From Thereva unica (lineage: Eukaryota > Arthropoda > Insecta > Diptera > Therevidae): a stretch of DNA of 64,000 nucleotides. Every line of letters starts with the position of its first letter. Position 1 is the stretch's first letter. The notes under the pieces are model-generated. The model searched no databases. It saw only the letters and a list, made by a program, of their open reading frames with translations, and had not been told where the DNA came from. A program made the translations under genes and the position numbers. Where the stretch lies: assembly GCA_949987705.1 (NCBI GenBank), contig OX465282.1, positions 61,625,922 to 61,689,921 on the forward strand, in the 5' to 3' direction. Shown in pieces: positions 50,506 through 62,185 of the stretch.

Positions 50506-51425
50506 CCCAAAAAAACAGTGCAGTGCTCGGAGACATTACGAAAAGGCGAAGAAAAAGCAAAAATTGTTTAATACCCAGAAAGACACCAATAAATAAAAAA
50601 ACAACGGAAAATACAGACAATTGGAGTTGTGACGACGAAAGCTCCTACGACAGCATGCCTCATGGCCAGTGCGACGAATCTGGCGACTGACCAGGCAGCA
50701 GCAGCAAAAACAACGACACTCCAGATGACAGCAACAAAAAAAGAAAATGTACCGTCAATCAATATTTTTAAGCAAGGAATTTCAGATACCTTAGCATTAG
50801 CTTCTAGAGTGATTGGGAGGGAAGGGTTCTCCGTCAAGAAACAATCTGGCGAGCACCATTCCCTTATGTGTGCTAGAATAGATGATTATAAGAAAATGAA
50901 GAGAGTGCTTGAGCGTGCGGAAACGGAATTTTTCTCCTTTACTGCGAAATCGGAGAGGAAAATAACCGTTCTTCTAAAGGGCCTGGATCCTGAAATGGAC
51001 TCGCAGGAGATACTTACGCTGCTACGCAAAAAAATATTAAAGATTTAAATTTTTTGGCGGTGAAGCCTTTTGTAACACCGCACTCGCGCACTACAAAAAA
51101 GATACTCCCTTACTTCCTCGTCCAGCTTTCCCCGGAGAGTCGACTAGACAATCTTAAATTAATAAGAGATGTAGGTCACCTCGTAGTTCGTTGGGAAAAA
51201 TTAAATAAAAAAGAAGGTATCCTAAAGTGCATGAGGTGCCAAAGGTTCGGGCATGCTGCGCCTAACTGTCACATGGCATTTAGGTGTATCAAGTGCGAGA
51301 AGGACCACAAGCCAGGAGAATGCCCTCTCGGCAAAGACCGCGTAGATGACAAAAACATGCTATACTGCGTACTCTGCCGTTCAAACGGTCACCCTGCTAA
51401 TTATCGGGGATGTCCAAAATACGCA
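50506..51425 (+). pseudogene. LINE ORF1 (jockey-like, zinc-knuckle protein)
   Basis: The C-terminus holds three Cys-rich knuckles (CMRCQRFGHAAPNC, CIKCEKDHKPGEC, CVLCRSNGHPANYRGC), the nucleic-acid-binding end of jockey-type ORF1 proteins. Upstream, PSINIFKQGIS... and FFSFTAKSERKITVLLKGLDPEM are typical of the same family. Frameshifts or stops occur near 50590, 50690 and 51047. The start lies before the hAT insertion, at 40412. ORF2 of this copy does not follow; the sequence changes to BEL/Pao near 51430-51470. Confidence 0.82.
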
Positions 51426-51472
51426 TAACTGAAGAAGAGAATACAGGCGAGGAAGAGCATGATAGAGAAACA

Positions 51473-51799
51473 AAAAATGCAGAAAGCTTCTATGTTCAAA
51501 AACATTGTGAGGCCAAAATGACGACAAAACTAAGAGTTGTATTTGATGCCTCAGCCAAATGGAATAATACGAAAAGCTTAAACGAATTCATGATGGTCGG
51601 CCCACAAATACAACAGAAATTACTGTCAATCTTGCTTAGATGGAGGAAACACAAAATCGTATTTACCGCAAATATCGAAAAGATGTACCGCCAGATCAGA
51701 ATCGATGTTCGAGATCAAGGCTACCAACGAATACTGTGGAGAGAATCGCCCAAAGACCCAATTTGTGAATACAAGTTAACAACCGTCACTTATGCCTAA
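51473..51799 (+). pseudogene. BEL/Pao reverse transcriptase fragment
   Basis: TTKLRVVFDASAKWNN ... MVGPQIQQKLLSILLRWRKHK ... ANIEKMYRQIRIDVRDQGYQRILWRESP is the conserved BEL/Pao RT start, open for about 109 codons. It stops before the catalytic YxDD. No LTR or flank of this element was found. Confidence 0.85.
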
Positions 51800-52147
51800 T
51801 ATTCAATGGCAAAACCAACCAACCAAAGTGCTGCTTCCTATTCCTTCTCATTGTAAATTGAATTATCCGTCTCGCTCGTGTTTTGGTCGACATGGGTAAC
51901 TTTCCGTATGTGTTAGTTAAACCATTTGAGTTACCACATGAAATTCAGCGGGCAATTCAGTACAAAAAAATGTCAAAAATCAAGGCATAAATGACGTTAA
52001 TTGGTTTTTGCAATATCCCGCCAAAAAATTTGTCAACAGAAAAGTCTAATCTAGCAATAATAATAACAAAACAGACATTTCTGACAATTCACATCTACAG
52101 TGATAGAAATGTGTGTTAACTCATTTGGAACCCAACCACAGACAAAT
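51800..52147. other. Unassigned sequence before the large LTR-like repeat
   Basis: Non-coding, no recognised family. Confidence 0.4.
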
Positions 52148-54216
52148 TGTAACGGTCGGCATGTCCAAGGGATTGATTTAAATAAATCTCCCATGTAAAT
52201 AAATTAATCGTTATAAATTGCCGCAATATTGCTAAGCAATGTCTTAGTAAAGAATTCTCTTATAAAGAATCCCTCTGTCCTTATATCGTTTTGACCCACT
52301 CATTTCCCATTTTTGGCCCTGTCGCGACACTTGGATTCGCCCACAAAAAAATTCCTTCTTTAAGTTGTTTGGTATGCGTGGGACAGAAAAATGAATAATT
52401 CATTCCTTCATTCCATTATTTATATTATTGATTCTCCCTTTTGGGCAACAAAATTTAGACCAAAGAAGTCGATGGCAATGGAAAAATTGCTCGGTGTAAA
52501 CGCGGTTTTTGTGCGAGATCCTGTGTTCGGGGGGAAGGCTTTGGACGATATGCGTGGATTCATGGGAGTCGGGTCTCGAAAGAAAAACGTAACGGATCGG
52601 TCGATGGACGATTCAGTAAAAAAAAAGAAAGTGATGTGGCGATTAATTAAAGTTCGGTTACTTAAGAATGCTCACGATTTAGTTTGGAAACATCGAAAAA
52701 CGTTGAAAATTAAAACGCTTTCACAGAGTGTAACAAAGAAATATTAAGACCGAAGCTTGATTATTACTTGTTGTAATAATTTGTTTAGCTGGAAATCTAA
52801 GTTCTTATTAATTGATTTTAAAATTGTTTTAAAAAGCATTCTTTCAAATAGTTAAACAGTGCGATATTGTTGATTTAAACAATAATAATGGAAAAAAAGA
52901 ATTTGCAAAAAGTTGTGTCTAGTTAAATGTAATTAAACCTATATGTGAAAGGACAGTTAATTGAAGTGAATTTTTCATAAGGTAAATAAGAGAAAAAACC
53001 CGAATTGAAGGTAATTTAAATGTTATTAGTTTTGGATTTTGATTAGAAAAAAAAAAAGAAAAAAATTAAAGCAACTGGATAATTTACAAAGTGTTGGTAC
53101 GAAAGAGAAAGGTTGTGGACGCTTTTTAAAACAAAAATTTAGTAAGGTCCTTGTAGCTTGTAAAGCCCTGGGAGATTTATTTTGTAAAAAAAAAATTTTT
53201 CAATATACATATGTGCTTGTGGAACCCAATTTCTGGTGAAATTTATTTACAATTTTTTTTTCTGACGGCATCCGTAACCGTGTGAGTGGTTGGTAGACGA
53301 AGGTGGCCAGTGGGGAGGCTGTGTGCCTCAACCCCAATATGTAAGTACATACTTCTAGTAATTAGTTTTTCTTTCAGCATATCACCTTCGCGCGAGTTAC
53401 GTCAGTAACTTCAACAAATTCCTTAAACGAAGAATTTGATCCTCCACATCCCGTTGAAAATCAAAACTTCCATCGTTACAGTATAAAATAAAATAAAAAA
53501 AAGATAACTATTCGTCGGGAGACATAAATCTCAAGACAAATAATTATCTTCGTAACATGAGTATTAATTACGTTTTGATGAATGACAAGATGCATCTTTT
53601 CCCACACATTCTTCACATCTTGAAGAACGTGAATTATTAAAATGTAAGCAGATTACTAGAGCTAGCTAAAGAAAAGCTTTTATAATAAAGTTAGTCTTAA
53701 GATTGAATTCGAAATAAAGAGAAGCTCTAAAGGACAGCTCTTATATAAATGTATTAAACTTAATTTGGCGTTTTTTAATTAAAATTAAAACCCATACTAA
53801 ACTCGCGCATCCGCCCGCATGGCACGGGCAGTATAAATACCCCCCTTTCCCTTTCTCGATGGTCCCATACGGGTCCCCTATCGCCCCTTTGATTTTTCTT
53901 GTTGGTAACTAATTGCACGAAGCATTTAGTTTATTCTAAGGTCACCTTTTTTTTGTCTCACTGCACTACGAACCCCCTCATCCGGCGAGCTAGTCAGAGC
54001 ATCGCTAGTCGTGCCGACGACCAAGTGTAGTAGAGACAAATAAATTTTGTTTGGCGATACCCCTTCCTTAGGACCTTGTCCTGCCACCCTCTGGTCATTA
54101 GTGACCACTTCCCCCCTGATTTTTTTTGTAATGCGTTTATGGCCCTGGAGGCAATGTAGTATCCTTCCTCTTACTTTTCTTCGAGCGCAAGCTCAATCAA
54201 CCTCCCGACAGTTACA
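52148..54216 (+). repeat. Large TGTAAC...GTTACA LTR-like repeat, copy 3
   Basis: It starts TGTAACGGTCGGCATG and ends CTCCCGACAGTTACA, like the copy at 28532-31201, but is about 600 bp shorter at 2069 bp. Flanking bases do not match (AAAT on the left, GAAA on the right), and the two sides belong to different sequences. It is therefore a rearranged copy rather than a simple solo insertion. Confidence 0.78.
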
Positions 54217-55799
54217 GAAAACACGGAAATAATATACAAAAATGAAGTCAAGATACTAGGAATGACTTTCGATAGAAAACTTACCTGGAAAACACATCTA
54301 AGAAACGTAAAAAACAAATGTATACAAAAGATGAATAATATAAAAAGCCTTGTCAATACACAATGGGGCACTAACAGATTTTCTCTCCTCAAAATCTATA
54401 AATCAACTATACTACCTATTATAGACTACGGGGCCATAGTCTACAACAGCGCCAACAACAAACACCTAAAGCAACTAAACACCGTCCAAAACACAGCAAT
54501 TAGAATAGCTACAGGAGCTTTCAGAACAACCCCGGTCAAAGCATGGAGGTAGATGCGAACATCACCCCGCTCAAATATAGAAGAGAGATCCTACAGTCCA
54601 ACTATGTCCTAAAAATTAGGAGCTTACCAACGCATCTCAACTATAGCATAGTAAATCTTCCCCAAATCCAAACGCACCAAGGAAACAGATACTCAGATAA
54701 ACTATTATACCACCGATTCATCACTGCCATCCAATCCATAAATTACAACAAATCTACAACACCACTAAAGATATTACAGCCTGAACATCCTCCATGGGTA
54801 ACAAAAACCATGCACGTTATAAAAACATTAGCCCAAAAGAAGAAAGAAGACACAGACCCAGCTTTATATAAACAAGAACTCCTAGAAATATTAAATAGAT
54901 ATAGGACATACACACAAATATACACAGACGGATCAAAAACAGAAGACAGTACAGGCTTCATAAATGGCAGCACTATTAAAATAAGAATCCCATCCAATAA
55001 CAGCAGCTTTGATGCCGAGCTACACGCCTTACAACATTCCGTAGACATGATACACCGTAAAGACCGCATCAGAGAAGCAATAGTGATAACAGACTCCCTA
55101 AGCTCATTAAATGCAATATGCAATAATTTTAGCAGAAACCCAATTGTCTGGAAAATAAATGACCCACTTCACCAAACCCTAGCCCAGCGAAAAAACGTAA
55201 AATTTCTTTGGATTCCAAGTCATATTGGAATCAAAGGAAATGAAGAAGCAGATGCAGCAGCAAAAGAAGCATTAACATGGACAATAAATTTTGAATTCGC
55301 GCCACTATACTCAACAATTGCCGAAGACATAAAGAAACAAATCATATCCCAGTGGAATACTGAATGGCTTCAAAACCCTACCCAATTGGTTGACATTAAG
55401 AAAACGATAGAAAACTGGGAAACAGCCCACCACCAAAACAGGAAGTATGAAACCTGCCTAACGAGGGTAAGAACTGGACACACAAACTTCACACATAAGT
55501 GGATATTACAAAAAGAACCCCCACCCACCTGTAACATATGCAACACACAACTAACCGTTACTCATATACTAATAGACTGTTCCAAATATGAAGCTACAAG
55601 AAGAAAACACGACATAAAGCAACACCTTGAAGAAACGCTTGGAAACTATCCCAGCGTTATAACAAAATTAAGAAAATATCTAACAGAAACTAAATTAATA
55701 AATGACATATAAAGTAAATGTACAATAATACAGAGGGTACATATAATCTAATTCCAGGTTGGTTACCCTCTATAAATAAATAATATAAAAAAAAACCTC
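54217..55799 (+). mobile_element. 3' part of a LINE with RNase H domain
   Basis: It comprises the RT C-terminus, RNase H, a CCHC end and a 3' UTR ending in TAAATAAATAATATAAAAAAAAA. A 3' hairpin AGAGGGTA / TACCCTCT (55732-55739, 55764-55771) precedes the tail. The 5' part is missing, joined to the large LTR-like repeat. Confidence 0.83.
54225..55712 (+). pseudogene. LINE ORF2 C-terminus: RT thumb, RNase H, CCHC
   Basis: LGMTFDRKLTWKTHLRNVK and GAIVYNSANNKHLKQLNTVQNTAIR are the post-catalytic RT region. A frameshift near 54545 leads to the frame 54543-55712. There IYTDGSKT, SFDAELHAL, VITDSLSSL and GNEEADAAAKEA supply the RNase H Asp/Glu residues. CNICNTQLTVTHILIDC is the C-terminal CX2CX7HX4C finger. 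RNase H-bearing LINEs belong to the I, LOA or R1-type groups; the exact clade is not determined. Confidence 0.85.
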
Positions 55800-55804
55800 A
55801 AAGT

Positions 55805-56454
55805 AGTTGTCTCTCCACTTAAGCGATAACAAAATTTTGATAAATGATAATAAAGCTTTTAAATTTCCAGTTAAAGACAATTTAAAACGTTTGGTTGAAA
55901 TTGACGATAATTGTATTTCAAATATAGTAATGTCCAAAATAGCTCAATGTAACACTGAAGAACGTGATGATGAAGAAATTAAAGAAATAAGTGAAGGCAT
56001 CCTATACTAAAAATTTAAAGAACTCCACAATATTTCACAATTGTAATAGTTTTGAAATTGTAACCATAAAAGGAAATAATTTAATCAAAATCGAAAATTG
56101 TGCAATAAAAATAGGAAAATCTGTTTATAAAAACAAGTATTTGAGAATTTATGATAAAATATTATGCCCAACTTCATGACAGAAATAAAAGAAAATTACA
56201 CAGTCCCGAAAATAAAATTAGAAGAGATACATGTAAGAAATATAAAAAATAGAAATAAAATTGAAGAAATTGTAAGTCATAGCTATAACAGAAATTCATT
56301 CATTTTCTCCATAATCATCATTGTATTAATAATTTTTTTTATTTTTTGTAAAAGAGAACACAAAAAGAAACTTGTAAATGCTTCGTCGGAGCCTCAGACA
56401 AAGGAGGGGGGAGTTACAGCAAGTAATGTAACCCAAACAAGTAACATAATTTGA
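55805..56454 (+). pseudogene. env: Errantivirus-type env C-terminus
   Basis: Three overlapping frames (55807-56010, 55991-56179, 56164-56454) separated by frameshifts encode the end of a fusion-type glycoprotein. It is a Lys/Ile-rich ectodomain with Cys, then one membrane segment (FIFSIIIIVLIIFFIFCK) and a short basic tail. The last codons overlap the LTR. This env differs from the one at 31650-32006. It is non-functional as it stands. Confidence 0.75.
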
Positions 56455-56746
56455 AACTGACTTCCTGTCAGTTAATTTTCTCAGACGAAATAAGATAAGT
56501 ATTTTCTTATAAAATAATTATCTTAATTCGCACTAAGCGCAAACTAGTGTCAGCATTTTTATTTTGTTATCACTTGTAATATGATACCCAGTCACGTTGA
56601 CACAACAAGCGACTGCAACAAATGATAGTTTAGAAAGCATAAAAGTATTCAGTCTTCTTTTGTCCGGAGAATACTAAAAAATATTAAGTCAAGAAAAATA
56701 AATGTTCTTAAATATTAAATATTCAAAGTAAAGGTGTGTTATTTAA

Positions 56747-59179
56747 CCCCTTGAGTGGAAATGACGGGCCTTGCCCGCCAAGATTTTCCGTACTAAATTC
56801 GAATTTGACGGGCGTCGCCCGCAGTATATTCTAATGTTTAAAAACCGTATGAATTTCTTCAAACTTGTAAAAATAAAAATATTATTATTGTTGCACATGG
56901 TCTTTTGTAAATTCTAGCTAAATTGACCTTATTATAGATAACGGTTTTAACAGTTTCTTTTTAAATAAAACGTTAGTTACTCTCATTGAAATATTCTAAG
57001 AGTTTACTTCAGTTCTTTAGCTATAACGCAATTGTTTGGAGTTGAAAAGAAATTTTAACATTATATTAAATCTAATTCGTATAAAATAATCCTAAAAATG
57101 TCTGAAACAATTGAAAACTTATTATATGAAAGTGATGATTCTAGCTATAAATTATATGAGGAAGACACATTAGAACAATTGGAATGTGAAAGTGATAATT
57201 CATGGGAAGATGTAAGTGATAATTCATGTGAAAGTGAAAGTGATGAAAATAGCGAAGATATTAGTGCAGTTCCCAGAATTAGAAAACGTGCTAAACGCCT
57301 AAATAGCAACAATGATGAAGTTGAAAATGATTCAAGCATTTTATCGGACGAATGGATCTGGGAAGATAAGAACAATATTCCTGAAATAACTGAATTTATT
57401 GAAATTCCAGGTATAAATTCTTGCATTTTGCGTAAACTAGGAAATAAACCTGATGCCTTATGTGTATTAGAAGAAGTTTTGAAAGATGATTTTTGGGAGA
57501 TGTTAGTAAAAGAAACTAATTTGTATGCAGAACAAGTCAAAGGCAGTGAACATCATAATAATAAAAAATTTATCAAAGAATGGTTTGAGAGCGTTTTTTG
57601 CTCTTTCTATCATTATGTCACAAGTAAAAAAACCTTGATTGCAATGGAACTGGTCAAAAAGATCTATTATACACACTCCAATATTTTGCGAAACAATGCC
57701 TTTCAGAAGATATTTAGCTATTTCTCATTTTCTGCATTTCAGTAACAATATAGAGGCAGACGGTAATGACAGAATAAGGAAAGTACGGACGGTAGTAAGT
57801 TATTTGAATGATAGATTCCGACAACTTTATACACCAAAATGTGATCTAACTATTGATGAATCGCTTATGAAATACAAGGGACGTTTGAGTTTTATCCAGT
57901 TCAATCCATCTAAATGAGCTCGATTTGGAGTAAAATTTTATAAAATATGCGAGTCAGAATCAGGATACTGTTTAGGGTTCAAGATTTATGTTGGCCAGGA
58001 TAAATGTAGTACCAGCAAAAAGTCAGCTTCCGAAAGTGTTGTAATGGAAATGATAGAGCCATTTTTGGGAAAAGGATACACTTTATTTCTCGATAATTGG
58101 TATTCGTCTCGAAGTTTGTACTTGAATTTACAGAAAAGTGGAACAAACGTTGTGGGAACCGTTAGAAAATATAGAAAAAACATGCCAAAGGGGCTTGTTT
58201 CACTAAAACTTAAAAAAAATGAATTTCAAAGGCGCTCATCTCGCGGCTTACTGTGCTTGAGATGGCGCGATAAAAAAGATATCTACATCCTTAGTACAAA
58301 GCATTCTAATGCTGATATGACAAGAACGGGGAAAAAAGGTATAATAAAGACGGCAGTGTAGAGCATGTTGTAAAACCAGAGTGTGTCATCGAATATAATA
58401 AGGGAATGGGCGGCGTGGATAAACAGGACCAGCTGTTAGCATGTTTTCCTATTACACGAAAGTTCATGAAAGGATACAAAAAAATCTTTTTCTATATGAT
58501 TGATATTGCACTTTATAATGCTCGTGTTTTGCATTCCAAAATTCACGGCAGAAAGCAACGGTTTACGAGTTTTCGCCTTGATATTGCAGAGAAATTATTA
58601 TCCAAAGTAATATTACCAAATTACAACACACGAGGACAGCCTGCCCAAGGTGATACTCCACTTCGATTACAGGCTAGGAATTGGGGTCATTTTCCAGAAG
58701 GCGTTCCTCCAAGTAATAACAAACAAAATCCTTCAAAAAAATGTCATGTTTGCGCCAAACACAAAAAGCGAAGTAAGACCACTTGGCAATGTAAACGATG
58801 TAAAGTAGCTTTACATTTACCAGATTGCTTCGAAAAGTATCACACACTTCAGGATTATTAGTTGTAGTTAATTTCTATAAAAAAGAAGCATTATTTTATT
58901 ATTACATTAATGAATTTAAATATTTTGTTAAGTTTTTTCTGTGTTTTTCTATTATATCAAGAAATTTGTTTGTTTCATCTTAATTTCATTGTTACTTAAA
59001 GTTTTTATTTTTCAATTTTTATTAAATATTATCATTACTTTATGAACCTGTTGTATTACCAATGAAATAGTTTTTACTTTTATATAAATATATTCAACAA
59101 AAACAAAAATATTTAAGTTTTATTTTATGATAATTCCACGCATAGAATATTCTTCGAGATTTAATCGTAAGGCAAGGGG
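56747..59179 (+). mobile_element. piggyBac element, 2433 bp
   Basis: TTAA flanks both sides (56743-56746 and 59180-59183). The ends CCCCTTGAG and ...GGCAAGGGG are inverted over seven bases, CCCCTTG. The length and the internal transposase are typical of piggyBac. Confidence 0.93.
57098..58861 (+). pseudogene. piggyBac transposase, inactivated
   Basis: The acidic N-terminus (SDDSSYKLYEEDTLEQL...) is followed by HTPIFCETMPFRRYLAISHFLHFSNN, the typical core start. The three catalytic Asp are in LTIDESLMKYKG, TLFLDNWYSS and MGGVDKQDQ. The C-terminal Cys-rich RING-like finger (CHVCAKHKKRSKTTWQCKRCKVALHLPDCF) is intact. Lesions are a frameshift near 57620-57640, TGA at 57915-57917 and a frameshift near 58340. 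It resembles PGBD-type insect transposases. Confidence 0.92.
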
Positions 59180-59641
59180 TTAAAGTTCCCTTTTATTTTC
59201 CTCACATACAGTGCTTCGCGACAAGGAACTTGAAGTCGTAAGCTCACAATAAACCCCAACAGTATATTACAATTTTAGTAGTAATATTATAAAAGAATAT
59301 ACGTGCTAGTAACAATATTTTAAAGGAATTTAATTTTTTACAAATAAAAATACATAAAGAAGGAACAGAAAAGAAAGTGTTTGGTGCAATTAAAAACGAG
59401 AAATAATAAATAAGGAAATTTATTTGACTTTAATATTTTTTAAATTTTTTATTTAATTAATTTTTTTGTTAACTTTTTCAAAATATATCCCTTTTTTTCT
59501 TACACTATTTTTTCTATCTTCATTTCTGCATCGCCTCTAATAAGTCTATAGAAAGTGATTTTCTACGGTTTTAAGTGATCTCTTTATTTTCAACCAAGTG
59601 AACCAAAAATGAATCCAAATAATTTAATACGTCCCCCTATT

Positions 59642-60988
59642 CAGAGGCCGCCCAAGTCTTTGGGATATGGGGGGGCTCGAACAAAAATTTATTGAATTTT
59701 CTATACCTATTAAAAAAATTACCAAAAAAAAAAAAAAAAAAGACGCAATCATCAATTAAAGTATAAAAACAATATTTGTTATTATTATTACTATTATTAT
59801 TATTATTATTTTTATTATTATTATTATTATTACTTATTATAAAGTTACTTATGAGTATGGGTGTGGATATTGATTATGTAACAAATTAATATTCACATAT
59901 TCTGAATATGTATATGTAATATTTAATGAATATGATATTCATTTTTAATAATTTTTTACATGTAATCAATCAGTGTCTGCATTAAAAAAAAAAAACTAAT
60001 TGGAATTATTATGCATTAAAAAGTAATATAATTTTAAATTTCAAATGCATGTGTATGATCACAGTCATATTATATTTATTGCGGCAATGCAAATGTTATT
60101 TGCCTTTCAGCATTTTTCAATATGAATTCCCTTAATAATGGATTGTGATTTAACTGCCGTGCTCTTGACTTGTGTACGCATAAAATAATAAGATGAGTCA
60201 AGCGACCTTGTAGCATTGTCACTCTTAAATCAGATAATTCAAAAGTACGAAAACCCAATAAGTTAAATCGGGGGGAAGCAAGTTAAAAATAATTTGATGA
60301 TTCATTCATTATTGATTAATTGAAAAAATAATGTTTGTTTTGTTTACGACTAGTATTATAGTCGTTTCTGTAGTTCTCGTAGTGAGTGAATTCAATTATC
60401 ACTCGCAAAATAAAGTGGTAAATTTTTGTTAAAAGTTAATCAAGAATTGATTGCAAAACTAATATTTATCCCCTTTAACAAGTTTTTTTTGAATATCACA
60501 CGTGATCATATATAAAACGATAAAAATTATAAATTATATATGTCGTGAACAAATTATCTATTAATGGCTTCAAGCGACTATTCTAAGAGCAATCAGAGCA
60601 CTTCAAAAAAACTTCTTTCTGATTCTATTACCAAACTCTAGAAAGAGAGAAAAATAGTCTGGGGTACTCTGAGAGCAGTCGCTCAAAAATGCTGTACTTA
60701 TTATTTATTACTGTTATGCTAGAAATTATTAAGTCGTTTTATCAATATGCAGTAGATGTTACACATACATAGGCGGATTTCCAAATTCATTTTCTTATAC
60801 ATAAACTATTAAAGTAAAAACTGACCAAATCGATCAGTTCCACGGCGGAATAAGGACACAAGGTGTGATTTTGCGTATTTTTGTCCATCTAACTTAGATA
60901 GCGCAAATAATCAAATTTTTCTTTGAAATTCATTTTGAAAACTGGGGGGGCTTGAGCCCTCCCTGCCCCCCCGCCTGGGCGGCCCCTG
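59642..60988. mobile_element. Non-autonomous hAT element, 1347 bp
   Basis: It has a perfect 8-bp duplication CCCCTATT (59634-59641 and 60989-60996). The ends CAGAGGCCGCCCAAG and CTGGGCGGCCCCTG are inverted with few mismatches. The E1 copy shows the empty site. The only coding remnant is a 60-codon antisense frame (60076-60258, VTMLQGRLTHLIILCVHKSRA...) that resembles the end of a hAT dimerisation domain. Confidence 0.92.
59776..59838. repeat. ATT microsatellite
   Basis: About twenty TTA/ATT units with a few interruptions, inside the hAT-type MITE. Confidence 0.9.
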
Positions 60989-62185
60989 CCCCTATTCTGC
61001 TAACGACAGCGGCGGCACCAAACCCCCCCAAATACCAACACAGGTGCCTATGCACCCTTAAACCTTAATACCCTGACAGAACAAATCACGAAAACTGTTT
61101 CCGAAGTTCTTAATAGGGAAGGGCAACATATTATTAACCGAATTTTAAACCCTAGTTCAGACATTAATAACGAAAGAGATCAGACTATAGATATTATAAG
61201 AGACAGAAACCTCGCGGATATAGATAGAATTCCCGATATCGTTAAAGGCTTAAGAGATTTTTCGGGTCAACCAGGCGAATTTAGCTCGTCGAGAAAAAGT
61301 GTCGATAGAATCCTCACAATTTATGAACACTTGAGAGGTACTCCAAAATATTATGGAATTTTAAGGGTCATAAGAAACAATATTGTCGGACAAGCAGACA
61401 TTGCTTTCGAATCCTATAACACCCCATTAAATTGATCCAAAATTTCCAAATGCTTAACATAACATACATTCATTATGCAGACAAAAGAGACCTTGGCACC
61501 TTAGAGTTAAAAATGACTACCTTAATCCAAGGCATTAGAATAGTTCAAGAGTTCTATCAAGAAGTTTATCACCATTTGTCGCTCATTCTTAATAAATTAT
61601 CTTGTATGGAGATGAGCAATGAATATCTTAACAAGATGGCGCAAGCCTACCGAGACAAGGCATTGGACACCTTTGTAAGAGGATTACGAGATGATTTACC
61701 ACGTCTTCTTAGCATTAAAGAATCTGCAGATCTACCTCAAGCTTTACACTTGTGCCTTAAATTACAAAATGTTGACTATAGGACCCAATATGCAAACAAT
61801 AGCCTGTCGACGATACGAAGGACACAGTCTCCACCTCGACCGCCAAGAAACTACGCACCCCATCAGCTTGTTATGCCTATACCGTCTCCAAGGAAACATT
61901 TCCTTCCAGAATTACTACAGAACCCCCATCGTCCGGTAAAACCCAATTTCCAAACTCAAAATCAAACACAGTTTCAACAATATTCATACAAAATGCCACC
62001 AAAGCCTCAGCCGAGACCAGAGCCCATGGATGTAGATAGAAGTATCCATTCCAAACAAATGAATTACGCCAATAGACCACCAAACTATAGTTTTCCACAA
62101 AAGAGAAATAATATTTCACACCAAGTCCGCCAACCATACAAACATCAAAGAATCCACAATATATGTAGAAACTTACATTAATGAA

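Larger units (their letters stand above)
56412..59271 (+). repeat. Errantivirus-type LTR split by piggyBac
   Basis: It starts AGTTACAGCAAG after a polypurine tract (AAGGAGGGGGG) and ends near CAGTATATTACAATT at about 59271, where the E2 leader begins. Without the piggyBac element (56747-59179) and one TTAA it is about 420 bp. It joins an env end on the left to a gag start on the right. Confidence 0.75.
59272..62181 (+). pseudogene. gag: Errantivirus-type element E2: leader and gag
   Basis: The leader 59272-59608 matches that of E1. The gag ATG at 59609 (MNPNNLIRPP) is interrupted after 11 codons by the hAT-type MITE and resumes at 60989. It has a frameshift at a C7 run near 61025 and a TGA at 61433-61435. 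The frame 61432-62181 holds most of the Gag core (TTLIQGIRIVQEFYQEVYHHLSLILNKL ... ALDTFVRGLRDDLPRLL) and a Pro/Gln-rich end. Gag-type proteins of this group lack a classical zinc knuckle, and none is seen. Confidence 0.83.

Noticed and set aside
52391..52747. A 118-codon frame inside the large LTR-like repeat, also seen in part at 28914-29189
   Set aside because: The similarity between the copies is at DNA level within the LTR; frames differ and no domain is visible.
56747..56850. GACGGGC-type word repeated near the piggyBac left end as a regulatory array
   Set aside because: Only two clear copies (GACGGGCCTTGCCCGCC and GACGGGCGTCGCCCGC); they are probably subterminal palindromes of piggyBac and too few to call an array.
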